Shown here: positions 8,920-18,295 of the stretch, piece by piece
Layout of the letters: each line of letters begins with the position of its first letter
Position numbering within the stretch: position 1 is the first letter of the stretch
From: Corynebacterium vitaeruminis DSM 20294
GTDB taxonomy: Bacteria; Actinomycetota; Actinomycetes; Mycobacteriales; Mycobacteriaceae
Assembly (NCBI RefSeq): GCF_000550805.1
Contig: NZ_CP004353.1
Span: 2,604,001 to 2,668,000, forward strand
Reading direction: 5' to 3'
Length of the DNA stretch: 64,000 bases
Notes under the pieces: model-generated
Database searches by the model: none
What the model saw: only the letters and a program-made list of their open reading frames with translations
What the model was told of the DNA's origin: nothing
Program-made: the position numbers and the translations under genes

Positions 8920-9987
8920 TCATGAGTAATCCGTGACGGGTGCGTTCAGGTAGATGTCCTTATCCGACACCGCATCGATTTGCCCGACCGACTTGAGAAA
9001 CCCTGCGGCGTCGTAAAGCTGCTCACCGAGCTTCCCGCCCAATAGGTTCTCGCTATCTTGTTCCGCAGCCTGCGGGTACTGGTAGCCCTCAAGCTGGATC
9101 TTGACTTGATCCGCGTCCGTCCCGAGCGCTTCGGCAATGATCGGTGCCGCTTCGTCCGGAGAATCGGAAATCATCTTCGCCGCGTAGTTCTCCAGCTCGA
9201 CCCACTTGTTCATGAAGCCCGGGTTGTCGGATACGAAGTCGCTGCGCGCCATCGAAAGATCGTAGGTCGGTGCCCCTGCCTTGGCAGTTTCTGCAGACGA
9301 GGTCACCACAACGCCGCTTTCCTTCAACTGGGAAAGCGTCGGATCCCAAATCCACGCCGCATCTATATCACCGCTTTGCCAACCAGCGAGGATCTTGTCA
9401 GGCGCCATAAAGACGAGCTGCACGTCGGTGTCGCTCATCCCCGCCTGCTTGAGCGCCTGAAGCAGGGAATAGTGAGAAGTTGATGCAGACGGAACCGCTA
9501 TCTTCTTACCTCTGAGCGACTGCAGGGTCGTGTCCTGCGGGTCGCGCGCCACCAACGATTCCGAGGTGCCAATCACATCGAGCGCCCACGTGACCCTAGC
9601 GTCGAAGCTCAGGGGCTTGCTCAGGGCCTTGGCCACGCCCGCCGATCCGAGGGTTGCAAGGTCAATATCTCCCGCGCCAAAAGACTGGATAACGTCCCCA
9701 CCACCATCGAATCTTTGCCAGGTGATATGGGCATTGGGCATGCAGGATTCTAGGAGTCCTTGCTGGTAAACAATCAGGTCGCCGTTCGGGATGGCCTGCC
9801 AGCCGAGCGTGACATCACCGGTGACCGACTCGTCTACGGCAACAGGACACTCCGTCGTCGTCGCTTCGATCATCCCCCACTTTTCCGCCAGCTGATTCGC
9901 CGGCGGTCCGACGCACGCGGTCAGACTCACACCAGCGACCGCTATCGAGGCCGCCGTTCCCAGCTTGAGGATTCTTGTTTCCTTCAC
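8920..9987 (-). CDS. Taurine-type ABC substrate-binding lipoprotein (TauA-like)
   Basis: A 355-residue lipoprotein when started at GTG 9987, chosen because AGAAGG lies eight bases upstream and it gives a clean signal peptide ending in the lipobox SLTAC (Cys25). The mature part has the features of the TauA/SsuA solute-binding family, such as GDIDAAWIWDP and a central SLRGKKIAVP. It would be anchored outside the cytoplasmic membrane and deliver substrate to the permease. Taurine is the best guess given the aminotransferase in the operon, but other small sulfonates or omega-amines are possible. Confidence 0.88.
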   Translation of the reverse strand: MKETRILKLGTAASIAVAGVSLTACVGPPANQLAEKWGMIEATTTECPVAVDESVTGDVTLGWQAIPNGDLIVYQQGLLESCMPNAHITWQRFDGGGDVIQSFGAGDIDLATLGSAGVAKALSKPLSFDARVTWALDVIGTSESLVARDPQDTTLQSLRGKKIAVPSASTSHYSLLQALKQAGMSDTDVQLVFMAPDKILAGWQSGDIDAAWIWDPTLSQLKESGVVVTSSAETAKAGAPTYDLSMARSDFVSDNPGFMNKWVELENYAAKMISDSPDEAAPIIAEALGTDADQVKIQLEGYQYPQAAEQDSENLLGGKLGEQLYDAAGFLKSVGQIDAVSDKDIYLNAPVTDYS

Positions 9988-10012
9988 TGCACTCACCTTC
10001 TTTCTGCGTGCA

Positions 10013-10828
10013 TTAAGCACGGCCTTGCCACGGCACTAGTACTTTGGACGCCCACTTCAGAAAAGCGTCGAGAAGCAAGGCAGCGATTCCGATGACGATG
10101 ATGCAGGCGATCGTGAGCGCGGTATTGAGCTGAGTACCAGAAACATAGGCCAGCCCGCCGATTCCAGGAATGCCATTGTTAATTTCGGCCGCGACCACAG
10201 TCGTCCATGCAAACCCGACGGCCAAGCGAATGCCGCTGAGAACATCGGGCAAACTCGAGGGGACGATAACCTTCCACAACATGCTAAGAGGGTTCGCCCC
10301 CAGCGTGTACGCCGCTAAAATGCGGTTTTGTTGTGTGTTTCGCACTCCCGAGATCGTGCCCAAGACGATGGGAGAGAATGCTGCGAGAAACAGCAACCAG
10401 ATCTTGGACGTATCTCCGATACCAAACCAGACGATCAATAGGCCGATGTATCCGAGCGGTGGCAATGCTCGTAGAAAGTTGATGTACGGTTCCACTGCCA
10501 CGTAGATCCATTCGACAGTACCCATGAGGTACCCAACGAGGACGCCAGCGACCAGTGCAAGTCCTACGCCGATCCCGATGCGCTGGAGGCTAGCTAGGAC
10601 GTGTTGCCACAGGAAGTAATTCTGCGCGCCGCAGGTTGGTCGCCCACTCTCGAGCTGTTGACAGGTGTTTGCGTTCCAAAAGGCCACGACGACATCCCTC
10701 GGGCTGGGCAGGAACAAGGGTTTGACGACCCCAGACGCAGTCAGGCCCCACCACAGCAACAAAAAGGCGACGAATACGCTCACCTGTAGCAATAGTTTTG
10801 ATTTCTTTGTAAAACGCTGGTTGAGCAC
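10013..10828 (-). CDS. Taurine-type ABC transporter permease (TauC-like)
   Basis: A 271-residue inner-membrane protein with about six hydrophobic segments and the binding-protein-dependent transport signature region around AAYTLGANPLSMLWKVIVP, which contacts the ATPase. GTG at 10828 is preceded by GAGGTGG. It lies 52 bases after the aminotransferase gene and 25 bases before the lipoprotein start. TauC/SsuC family. Confidence 0.9.
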   Translation of the reverse strand: MLNQRFTKKSKLLLQVSVFVAFLLLWWGLTASGVVKPLFLPSPRDVVVAFWNANTCQQLESGRPTCGAQNYFLWQHVLASLQRIGIGVGLALVAGVLVGYLMGTVEWIYVAVEPYINFLRALPPLGYIGLLIVWFGIGDTSKIWLLFLAAFSPIVLGTISGVRNTQQNRILAAYTLGANPLSMLWKVIVPSSLPDVLSGIRLAVGFAWTTVVAAEINNGIPGIGGLAYVSGTQLNTALTIACIIVIGIAALLLDAFLKWASKVLVPWQGRA

Positions 10829-10880
10829 AATCCACCTCTATTTCCGTGTTCTCGCCAGATGACTGTTGTGAGGTTGTGAG

Positions 10881-12233
10881 CTATTTGGCTCCCACGTAGA
10901 ACTCATCGGCAACGCTGAGTGCATTGTCGAGAATGGCAAGCCCCTTGCGGGCATCCTCATCGGAAAGATTCAGCGGTGGCGTTATATGAATGCGATGCAT
11001 GTTGTTGAAGACGAGCAGCCCGTTTGCAGTGCACACAGACAGGACCTGCTTCATCTTTTCGTTGACCGTCCCATAGGGGCTGAGGGGTTCCTTTGTCTCT
11101 CGATCCGTGACCAGATCTAGCGCCCAGAAAGCGCCACGTCCACGCACCTCGCCAATGCTTGGATGCTTGTCTTGAAGCTCCGCAAGGGCCGGGCCGAAGA
11201 CGTCGTTGCCCAGATGCGCCGCGTTCTCAACGATCTTTTCGTCGGCCATGATCTTGAGGGTTTCAGCCGCGGCAGCAGCAGCGAGCGGGTGTCCCGAGTA
11301 GGTCAGCCCACCTGGGTAGGCCCGCTCATCGAAGAAGTGTGCGATGTCATCGCTCAATCCGATCCCGCCCATCGGCACATAGCCGGAATTGACCCCCTTG
11401 GCGAAGGTGACGAGATCTGGGGTGACGTCGAATTGATCGAGCGCGAACCAAGACCCGGTGCGGCCGAAGCCCACCATAACCTCGTCGAGGATCATGACGA
11501 TGCCGTATTTGTCGCAGAGCTCGCGAACGCCGGGCAGGAAGCCCTCCGGCGGAGGCATGAATCCAGCCGTGCCCGGGATTGTTTCGAGGATGATGGCGGC
11601 GAATGCCTCAGGCCCCTCGAAGGCGATCAGATTCTCCAAAGCCTCGAGAGCACGCTCACACTCCTCTTCCTCGCTTCGTGCGTGGTACACGCTCCGGTAG
11701 AGGAAGGGACCGAAGAATCTACACGTGGCTCCCGCACCGTAGTCGTTCGGCCAGCGCCGATTATCGCCGGAGATGTTCATCGCCTGCTGGGTTGCTCCGT
11801 GGTAACCACGGAACTGCGAGATCACCTTGTAGCGTCCGGTGTACAGCCTAGCCATTCGAATGGCATGCTCGACGGCATCCGCACCGCCGTTGGTAAACAT
11901 CACCTTGTTCAGGCTGTCCGGCAAGCGGTCGGTGATCAGCTTGGCCGCCTCACCGCGGGAGGCCACCGCGTGGGCGGGTGCGAGGGTGCACAATGTCTCG
12001 GCCTGCTTCTTGATCGCCTCGACCAAGCGCGGATGCTGGTGGCCGATGTTCGTAAAGACCAGTTGCGAAGAGAAGTCGAGGTAGCGCTTCCCATCCGCAT
12101 CGATGAGATATGACCCATCACCCTTGGCGAAAACGAAGGGGTCAAGCGATGCTTGCGCTGACCATGAATGGAACACGTGGGCTCGATCCAACTCGTACGC
12201 TTTACGGCCCTCAGCCGACTGCGGGATAGGCAT
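10881..12233 (-). CDS. Class III aminotransferase, probably taurine:pyruvate or omega-amino acid aminotransferase
   Basis: A 450-residue PLP enzyme. ATG at 12233 has a strong GGAGGGG seven bases upstream. The PLP-binding Lys is in LVTFAKGVNSG; ILDEVMVGFGRTG and TYSGHPLA are class III landmarks. It heads the operon that also encodes a taurine-type importer and an alcohol dehydrogenase. Taurine:pyruvate aminotransferases belong to this class and make sulfoacetaldehyde and alanine, which would release taurine nitrogen for growth. Two AmtR-type nitrogen-control boxes lie upstream, which supports a role in nitrogen supply. Beta-alanine or another omega-amine remains possible. Confidence 0.85.
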   Translation of the reverse strand: MPIPQSAEGRKAYELDRAHVFHSWSAQASLDPFVFAKGDGSYLIDADGKRYLDFSSQLVFTNIGHQHPRLVEAIKKQAETLCTLAPAHAVASRGEAAKLITDRLPDSLNKVMFTNGGADAVEHAIRMARLYTGRYKVISQFRGYHGATQQAMNISGDNRRWPNDYGAGATCRFFGPFLYRSVYHARSEEEECERALEALENLIAFEGPEAFAAIILETIPGTAGFMPPPEGFLPGVRELCDKYGIVMILDEVMVGFGRTGSWFALDQFDVTPDLVTFAKGVNSGYVPMGGIGLSDDIAHFFDERAYPGGLTYSGHPLAAAAAAETLKIMADEKIVENAAHLGNDVFGPALAELQDKHPSIGEVRGRGAFWALDLVTDRETKEPLSPYGTVNEKMKQVLSVCTANGLLVFNNMHRIHITPPLNLSDEDARKGLAILDNALSVADEFYVGAK

Positions 12234-12302
12234 ATTTCCCCTCCAAGAAAATGAGAGACAACGATATTTCCTCAGCTCAGAACCACAACAAGGTTTCTGT
12301 TG

Positions 12303-12317
12303 AGCTATAGGTAATAG
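12303..12317 (+). promoter_or_regulatory. Second AmtR-type box (one mismatch)
   Basis: AGCTATAG-GTA-ATAG differs at one base from the corynebacterial AmtR consensus ATCTATAG-N(1-4)-ATAG. It lies 70 bases upstream of the aminotransferase start. Confidence 0.65.
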
Positions 12318-12368
12318 TAAGCCCATCTTTTTCTGTCACCCAATAGGCTAGGGCATGTTGCCCATTTT

Positions 12369-12384
12369 ATCTATAGTTCAATAG
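12369..12384 (+). promoter_or_regulatory. Perfect AmtR box
   Basis: ATCTATAG-TTCA-ATAG matches every fixed base of the AmtR consensus ATCTATAG-N(1-4)-ATAG. AmtR is the TetR-family master repressor of nitrogen control in Corynebacterium. The box lies 136 bases upstream of the aminotransferase that heads the taurine-type operon. Confidence 0.8.
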
Positions 12385-12527
12385 GTAAATTCCCCCCTTT
12401 GGCCAGCACTTCTACCCCAGCCAAGATCACCCCCACTCCCTACCCCCGCGAGCCATTGATCCTCGCCTCAAGCTCCCCCAAAACCGCGAAAGTGAGAGGC
12501 TCCCCTCGCCCCCGGCGAAATAACGCC

Positions 12528-13271
12528 CTACTCGAACTCCCCCTTCTTCGGCTGCCTCGACTTCCTGCCAAGCACCCATCCCCTGTGCTCCGAGCGGCGA
12601 ACGAGCGCACGCAGCTGCGCCGCGGTCATGTTCACCGGCGCCCACTCCGCGCTTCTAAACAGCACCCATCCCCGCCAGTAGCTCATGATCGCCAGGCCCG
12701 CGCCAAGCACCGGCGAAACGATCATCCCGAGCGCATCCATCCCCGCCACGTGGAAGCCAACCATCGACACGGACGCGACCAGCGAGGGCACCGCGTACAG
12801 CGGGCCGCCGCCGAAGATGCCGGGCACCTCGCCCATGACCACGTCGCGGATCATGCCGCCGCCGACCGCGGTGAGCACGCCCATGAACACCGCCGAGGTC
12901 AGCGGCATGTCGAAGGTCAGCGCCTTCACGCAGCCGGTCACCGACCACACGCCCAAGATGATCGAATCCCCGTGGACGCGGAAGTACTCCCACGCCTTGC
13001 CCTTCAGGTGGGTCAGCAGCGCGAAGGCCGCGCCCGCGATCGCCAGCAGCAGGTAGGTCGGGTCCGCGATCGCCGCCGCGGTGCCCTTCTGCATGAGCAC
13101 GTCGCGGATCATGCCGCCGCCGAGCGCCGAGAACAGCGCGAGGAAGGCGAAGCCCACGAAATCGAAGTTGCGTTGGCGGGCGATCGTGCCGCCGATCATG
13201 CCGTTGAGAACCACGCCCAGCAGGTCGAAGGACTTGTACAGCGTCCAGATGAGGGGATCAATGTCAGACAC
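12528..13271 (-). CDS. TRIC-family (UPF0126/YadS-like) membrane channel protein
   Basis: A 247-residue polytopic membrane protein made of two homologous halves. Each contains the hallmark GGGMIRDV (about residues 51-58 and again near 137-144), typical of prokaryotic TRIC cation channels. The C-terminal 40 residues are basic and cytosolic. The gene is intact, but everything more than 53 bases upstream of its start has been replaced by the IS element, so its original promoter may now lie on the far side. A 5' copy of it sits beyond the IS. Confidence 0.9.
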   Translation of the reverse strand: MSDIDPLIWTLYKSFDLLGVVLNGMIGGTIARQRNFDFVGFAFLALFSALGGGMIRDVLMQKGTAAAIADPTYLLLAIAGAAFALLTHLKGKAWEYFRVHGDSIILGVWSVTGCVKALTFDMPLTSAVFMGVLTAVGGGMIRDVVMGEVPGIFGGGPLYAVPSLVASVSMVGFHVAGMDALGMIVSPVLGAGLAIMSYWRGWVLFRSAEWAPVNMTAAQLRALVRRSEHRGWVLGRKSRQPKKGEFE

Positions 13272-13324
13272 GATGTGTCAGCTTAGTGCCTGCGCACGGG
13301 CTTCCTAAAGCCGTTTACCCCCAA
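12892..13324. repeat. 433-bp direct repeat, left copy (target duplication)
   Basis: This stretch, the 5' part of the TRIC gene plus 53 bases upstream, is repeated with no difference that I can find at 15004-15436. The copies exactly bracket the IS element. Confidence 0.9.
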
Positions 13325-15003
13325 CCTGACTTAGGTCATTTTGGTGTGACATATTAGTCCTTGACGTGTTGACCTGGTGGTTTGTGTTGGTTGGTGGTGG
13401 TTTTTCGGCACTAAGGGTGCGGTCGTGGGGGTAGCTGTTAGTGTGATCTTTTATGAGTCCCTATGTCCGTACTGTGAAGACTGCTTCTGGGGCTACCGCT
13501 GTGCAAGTTGTTTTTGGTGAGCATGCGGGCAAAAAGACGCTGCGGCATGTCGGATCAGCTCACGATGAGCATGAATTGTCGTTGTTAAAGGCTCAAGCGC
13601 AGCGCATCATCGACGGGGACCAGCTGGTCTTAGATCTCCCCTTAGGGGGCTTGGGCACAGCCCTAGGCGGATCCGGTTCGAAGGACAATCCACTCCCGGT
13701 GACGGGGCAGAAGGCCGGGTATCTACTTGACTGTATTGACGCGTGTTACCAGCGGCTTGGTTTGGATGTTGCAACCGGTGACGATCAGGTGTTTTTGGAT
13801 CTAGTCAGGGCTCGGATTATCCAACCCGGATCGAAATTGGACTCGATTGAAACTCTTGCGGAAGTAGGTGTTGCGTCGGCAAGCTACAAAACGATCCAAC
13901 GCCGACTACCCGGGTACGCGACGGATGATTTCCGGGAAATCCTGTCCCAGTGCTTGGCTCGTCACGCAGGTGTTGGTCGGGGAAGTTTCATTCTCTACGA
14001 TGTCACGACCTTGTATTTCGAAACTGACACCCCGGATGATCTTCGCAAATCTGGGTACTCCAAAGAACGGCGAGTCGAACCCCAAATCTTGGTCGGGTTG
14101 CTCGCCGACCAAACCGGTTTTCCACTGCATATTGGGGCGTTCGAAGGCAACAAAGCAGAAACGCACACGATGCTGCCGATGATTCGAGCTTTCCAGCAGG
14201 CCTACAACTTAAACGAGGTCACTGTCGTCGCTGATGCGGGCATGTTTTCTGCTGGTAACAAGCAAGCGATTATCGATGCTGGTCTGGACTATATTTTGTC
14301 CACCAAAGTGCCCAACGTGCCTGAGGTTATTGCCTCCTGGGTACGTCAACATCCCGGACTGGAGTACACCCACGGGCAGATCTGGTCACAGCCGTCGTTT
14401 TCCGACGGACGTCAAAGCGGTACCCCGAACTCGGTGACGCATTATCACTACTCGTTTGATCGAGCTAGGCGAACCGTCCGTGGGATCGACGAGCAGCTCG
14501 CCAAAGCCAAGCGTGCTGTCAACGGTGAGGTAGCCATCAAACGCAATCGCTACGTTGATTTGAAAGCCCCGAACAAACAAGTCAACTTCACACTCGCTGC
14601 CAAACACCGGCAGCTAGCAGGAATCAAAGGATACGAAACCACCCTGACCAGCATGTCTGCTTCTGATGTGTTGGGGATGTACCGTCGACTGCTCAACATT
14701 GAGCGGTCGTTTCGGATGGCAAAATCAGACCTCCAGGCCAGGCCGATATACGCGCGCAAGCACGACTCCATCAACGCTCACCTCAACATCGTGATGGCTG
14801 CACTCGCGATCAGCAAAATGATGGAAAACGCCACAGGGGAAACCATCAAACGACTCGTGAGAACCTTGAAAAAGTACCGGAGTTTCGAACTCACCGTCGC
14901 CGGCCGCGCCATCCACGCCGCGACACCGCTACCCGCTGACACCCAAGCCATCGTCACCAAAATCCTCCAACCCTAATTTCGGCACTAATCTGACCTAACT
15001 CGG
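13325..15003. mobile_element. IS1634-family insertion sequence
   Basis: A 1.68-kb element with one transposase gene. The ends form imperfect inverted repeats: left CTGACTTAGGTCATTTTGGTG and right (complement) CCGAGTTAGGTCAGATTAGTG agree at about 16 of 21 bases. It is lower in GC than the surroundings. It is bracketed by a 433-bp direct duplication. The outer boundary is uncertain by one base. Confidence 0.9.
13453..14976 (+). CDS. IS1634-family transposase
   Basis: A 507-residue DDE transposase. Candidate catalytic residues are the Asp in ILYDVTTLYFET, the Asp in VVADAGMFSAGNKQ, and the Glu in LNIERSFRMAKSDL. The C-terminal YARKHDSINAHLNIV block is typical of the IS1634/IS1549 group. The frame is complete and uninterrupted, and the flanking duplication has not diverged, so the insertion is recent and the enzyme is probably active. 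Codon use is AT-richer than in the neighbours. Confidence 0.93.
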   Translation: MSPYVRTVKTASGATAVQVVFGEHAGKKTLRHVGSAHDEHELSLLKAQAQRIIDGDQLVLDLPLGGLGTALGGSGSKDNPLPVTGQKAGYLLDCIDACYQRLGLDVATGDDQVFLDLVRARIIQPGSKLDSIETLAEVGVASASYKTIQRRLPGYATDDFREILSQCLARHAGVGRGSFILYDVTTLYFETDTPDDLRKSGYSKERRVEPQILVGLLADQTGFPLHIGAFEGNKAETHTMLPMIRAFQQAYNLNEVTVVADAGMFSAGNKQAIIDAGLDYILSTKVPNVPEVIASWVRQHPGLEYTHGQIWSQPSFSDGRQSGTPNSVTHYHYSFDRARRTVRGIDEQLAKAKRAVNGEVAIKRNRYVDLKAPNKQVNFTLAAKHRQLAGIKGYETTLTSMSASDVLGMYRRLLNIERSFRMAKSDLQARPIYARKHDSINAHLNIVMAALAISKMMENATGETIKRLVRTLKKYRSFELTVAGRAIHAATPLPADTQAIVTKILQP

Positions 15004-15383
15004 GCCGAGGTCAGCGGCATGTCGAAGGTCAGCGCCTTCACGCAGCCGGTCACCGACCACACGCCCAAGATGATCGAATCCCCGTGGACGCGGAAGTACT
15101 CCCACGCCTTGCCCTTCAGGTGGGTCAGCAGCGCGAAGGCCGCGCCCGCGATCGCCAGCAGCAGGTAGGTCGGGTCCGCGATCGCCGCCGCGGTGCCCTT
15201 CTGCATGAGCACGTCGCGGATCATGCCGCCGCCGAGCGCCGAGAACAGCGCGAGGAAGGCGAAGCCCACGAAATCGAAGTTGCGTTGGCGGGCGATCGTG
15301 CCGCCGATCATGCCGTTGAGAACCACGCCCAGCAGGTCGAAGGACTTGTACAGCGTCCAGATGAGGGGATCAATGTCAGACAC
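15004..15383 (-). pseudogene. Truncated 5' copy of the TRIC gene
   Basis: The first about 126 codons of the TRIC protein, ending at the IS border. The frame runs a few codons into the IS end and stops at 14985. It is a by-product of the target duplication. It keeps the original upstream DNA, so the native promoter may now drive this fragment instead of the intact gene. Confidence 0.88.
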
Positions 15384-15436
15384 GATGTGTCAGCTTAGTG
15401 CCTGCGCACGGGCTTCCTAAAGCCGTTTACCCCCAA
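15004..15436. repeat. 433-bp direct repeat, right copy (target duplication)
   Basis: Same sequence as 12892-13324 as far as I can read. The first base outside each copy differs (12891 versus 15003; 13325 versus 15437), which fixes the repeat length at 433. Confidence 0.9.
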
Positions 15437-15517
15437 GCCGTAGGCGTCGAAAAGCGACGCCCAGCAAGAGGACGTCGCTTGTCGACGCGTGACCGCGCGT
15501 GGCCTGCAACCGCGCGG

Positions 15518-16741
15518 CTAGGACCAGCCGTTCGGGAGGATGCCTAAGATGGCAGCCACCGAGTAAAGGAAGGCGATCACGTAGACGGCGATGAGGGTGC
15601 CGCGAACGATGATGTGGCCCTGCCAGGTCACCTGCCAGACCGGCTGCGCATCGCCGTACTTCCGCGAGGCGCTCAGCAGAAGGACGGGGACGATGGACAT
15701 GATCGCGCCCGCGAACCCGCCGGCGTAGGACAGCGCGGAAACGAAGCCGCCCAGGCCGAGGATCGAGATGACCAGCGGCGGGAGCACCGTGAGCAGGACC
15801 GCGAGGAGGCGCTTGTTGCCGTGCTCGTCCCAGCGGGTCATGTCCAGAATGTTGCGCATGGCGGTGTACCCGATGGCGATGAAGGAGGTAAACATCGCCA
15901 GCAGCGCGAAGGCGTTGGCCAGGTAGAACGCGACCGGGCCGAGCGACTCGCCCCACGAGAGGGTGACCACCTCGGAGACGCCGTCGCCGAGCAGGCCGAG
16001 GGCGACGAAGGGGACCAGCGCAAGAGTGAAACCGGTGATGCCCATTCCGGCGACGATCGTGCGCGGGATTGCCTTGGGATTGTTCGGGTCGAGGCCGCGG
16101 ACCAGCTCCGGCACCACGTACTGCGCCATGAAGGTAAACACGGCCAGGTTCATGATCGGCACGATGAAGAAGGGGTGAAGCACCAGGAGGTTGCTTACGT
16201 CGATGCCCGGGCCGAAGAGGGTCCAGCCGCTCAGGATGAGGATGATGGCGGCCATGCCGGAGGTGATCAGGCCCTCGACGAAGCCGGTTGCGTGGAGGCC
16301 CTTCCACATGACGAAGCTACCGAGGATGAAGAAGAACAAAGTACCCGCCATCGGCGGCAGCCCGAAGATGCTGTTGAGCAGGGTTCCGGAGCCCGCGGCG
16401 TAGGCGATGAGCGCGCCGATGCTGTTGACCATGATGGCGACGAAGACCAACCACCTTCCCCACTGCCCGAGGTATTTCTCGGCAAGTCCCGAGAGCTGGA
16501 GCGGTTCCTTCGTCCGCTGAGAGACCTCGGCCACGTACATCATGGAGAACGTGGTCAGGGTTCCCGCCACGAGCAGGGCGATGATAAGGGCGAGGAACCC
16601 GCCGTTGCGCGCGGCGTAGGGCAGGCTCAGGATGCCCGCGCCGATGTTGGTGCCGAAGATGAGGGCAACTCCCTGCAAAACTGACAGGGTGGGGGTGTCT
16701 TTCACTTCTGTCTCCGTGGGGCGAACTTGCGTCTGAGTCAT
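15518..16741 (-). CDS. Aromatic/hydroxy amino acid permease family transporter, likely GABA-cluster uptake
   Basis: A 407-residue inner-membrane protein with about 11 hydrophobic segments. The N-terminal GTNIGAGILSLPYAA is the signature of the HAAAP/AAAP transporters such as TyrP and Mtr. AAGGAGG before ATG 16741 is a strong ribosome site. It follows gabD by 40 bases on the same strand, so it is probably the operon's importer. The C. glutamicum cluster also encodes a permease (GabP); whether this is its ortholog or a different transporter is uncertain, and the substrate could be GABA or another amine. Confidence 0.85.
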   Translation of the reverse strand: MTQTQVRPTETEVKDTPTLSVLQGVALIFGTNIGAGILSLPYAARNGGFLALIIALLVAGTLTTFSMMYVAEVSQRTKEPLQLSGLAEKYLGQWGRWLVFVAIMVNSIGALIAYAAGSGTLLNSIFGLPPMAGTLFFFILGSFVMWKGLHATGFVEGLITSGMAAIILILSGWTLFGPGIDVSNLLVLHPFFIVPIMNLAVFTFMAQYVVPELVRGLDPNNPKAIPRTIVAGMGITGFTLALVPFVALGLLGDGVSEVVTLSWGESLGPVAFYLANAFALLAMFTSFIAIGYTAMRNILDMTRWDEHGNKRLLAVLLTVLPPLVISILGLGGFVSALSYAGGFAGAIMSIVPVLLLSASRKYGDAQPVWQVTWQGHIIVRGTLIAVYVIAFLYSVAAILGILPNGWS

Positions 16742-16781
16742 TGTCTATCCTCCTTGTGATCCATTCATGGGTGGTGCGTTT

Positions 16782-18257
16782 CTAGGTCCACGCCAGGTAC
16801 TGGACGTGTTGGTATTCTTCGATGCCCTCGGTCCCGCCCTCGCGGCCGAAACCGGACTGCTTGATTCCTCCGAACGGTGCCGCCGGGTCCGAGATGGCCC
16901 CGCGATTGATGCCCACCATGCCCGCCTCGAGGCGCGAGGCGAAGTACTGCGCGGTGTGGACGTTCTCGGTGAAGGCGTAGGCGGCGAGGCCGAACTCGGT
17001 CGCGTTGGCCTTGGCCACCGCCTCCTCGTTGGAGGCGAAAGTGGTGACCGTGGCCACGGGGCCGAAGATCTCCTCGCGGAGAATGCGCGCATCCTCGGGG
17101 ACGTCGACGAGCACGGTCGCCGGGTAGAAATAGCCCTGCCCGGATGGCGTGCTGCCGCCGGTGGTGGCGCGTGCGCCGCCCGCGATCGCTTCGTCGACGA
17201 GCTCCGCGATGCGGTCGCGCTGCTTTCTCGTGATGATAGGGCCCAAGGTGGTTCCCTCCTCGAGACCGTGTCCGGTGCGCACCGCCTGCATGCTCGCGGT
17301 GAGCTTGTCGACGAATGCCTCCGCAACTGCCTCGTGGACGAGGAAGCGGTTGGCCGCGATGCACGCCTCGCCGCCGTTGCGCATCTTCGCTTGCATCGCG
17401 CAGGTGAGAACCAGGTCGAGGTCCGCGTCCTCGGCGACGACGAACGGCGCGTTACCGCCGAGCTCCATCGAGGTGCGCTGCAGGTTGTCCGCGGACTGAC
17501 GGACGAGGAGCTTGCCCACCCCGGTCGACCCGGTGAAGGTGACCTTCTTGACCCGTGGGTCCTTCATGAGGGAGGAGGAGAACCCGGCGGCATCGGTGGT
17601 GGGCAGGATAGACACGATCCCGTTGGGCGCGCCCAACTTGAGGCACACTCCCGCGATGACCTCGCCAAGGAGCAGCAGGGTAAGCGGGGTTTCCGCAGCC
17701 GGTTTCACGATGATCGGGCAACCGGCGGCGAGCGCGGGTGCGATCTTGCGCGTGGCCATTGCCAGCGGGAAATTCCACGGCGTGATCGCGACGACGGTGC
17801 CGACCGGCTTCCGCGTGACGATGATGGTCCCGTTGCCGGCGGGGGCTGGCGCGACGCGCCCATTCGAGCGCACCGCTTCCTCGGCAAACCAGCGGAAATA
17901 CTCGGCACCGTAGGCCACCTCGCCGAGCGCCTCGGCGAAGGGTTTGCCCATCTCGCAGCTCATCGCCACAGCGAACTCGTCCTTGCGCCGAACGATTTCG
18001 TTGAAGATTTCGCGAAGCAGCTCGGAGCGCTCGCGCGGCGACGTGGCCTCCCATTCCGGGCGTGCCTGCTCGGCGAGATCGAGCGCATCGAACCAATCCT
18101 TTTCCGTGGTATCGGCCACCTCGGCGATGACCGCCTCAGTGGCGGGATCGTCGACCGCGAATTGTTGCCCGCGGTTCGCGGCGAGCAGGCTGGTCCCCAG
18201 CCACATTCCGGTGGGGACCTGGGCTGCGTGCTGGGCGTTTCCGATTCCAGTTCTCAT
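16782..18257 (-). CDS. gabD: Succinate-semialdehyde dehydrogenase GabD
   Basis: A 491-residue NAD(P)-dependent aldehyde dehydrogenase. ATG at 18257 is chosen because GAGGT lies seven bases before it. The active-site Cys is in NGGEACIAANRF and the Glu in MELGGNAP; the cofactor loop is FTGSTGVGK. It oxidises succinate semialdehyde to succinate, finishing GABA degradation after GabT, whose gene ends 38 bases upstream. Confidence 0.92.
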   Translation of the reverse strand: MRTGIGNAQHAAQVPTGMWLGTSLLAANRGQQFAVDDPATEAVIAEVADTTEKDWFDALDLAEQARPEWEATSPRERSELLREIFNEIVRRKDEFAVAMSCEMGKPFAEALGEVAYGAEYFRWFAEEAVRSNGRVAPAPAGNGTIIVTRKPVGTVVAITPWNFPLAMATRKIAPALAAGCPIIVKPAAETPLTLLLLGEVIAGVCLKLGAPNGIVSILPTTDAAGFSSSLMKDPRVKKVTFTGSTGVGKLLVRQSADNLQRTSMELGGNAPFVVAEDADLDLVLTCAMQAKMRNGGEACIAANRFLVHEAVAEAFVDKLTASMQAVRTGHGLEEGTTLGPIITRKQRDRIAELVDEAIAGGARATTGGSTPSGQGYFYPATVLVDVPEDARILREEIFGPVATVTTFASNEEAVAKANATEFGLAAYAFTENVHTAQYFASRLEAGMVGINRGAISDPAAPFGGIKQSGFGREGGTEGIEEYQHVQYLAWT

Positions 18258-18295
18258 TGACTTACCTCGTGGTGGGTGGGCCGTATTAGACAGCA

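Noticed and set aside
12234..12527. A possible small gene between the aminotransferase and TRIC genes
   Set aside because: Frames there lack ribosome sites and protein-like composition; the region is better explained by the AmtR boxes and promoter.
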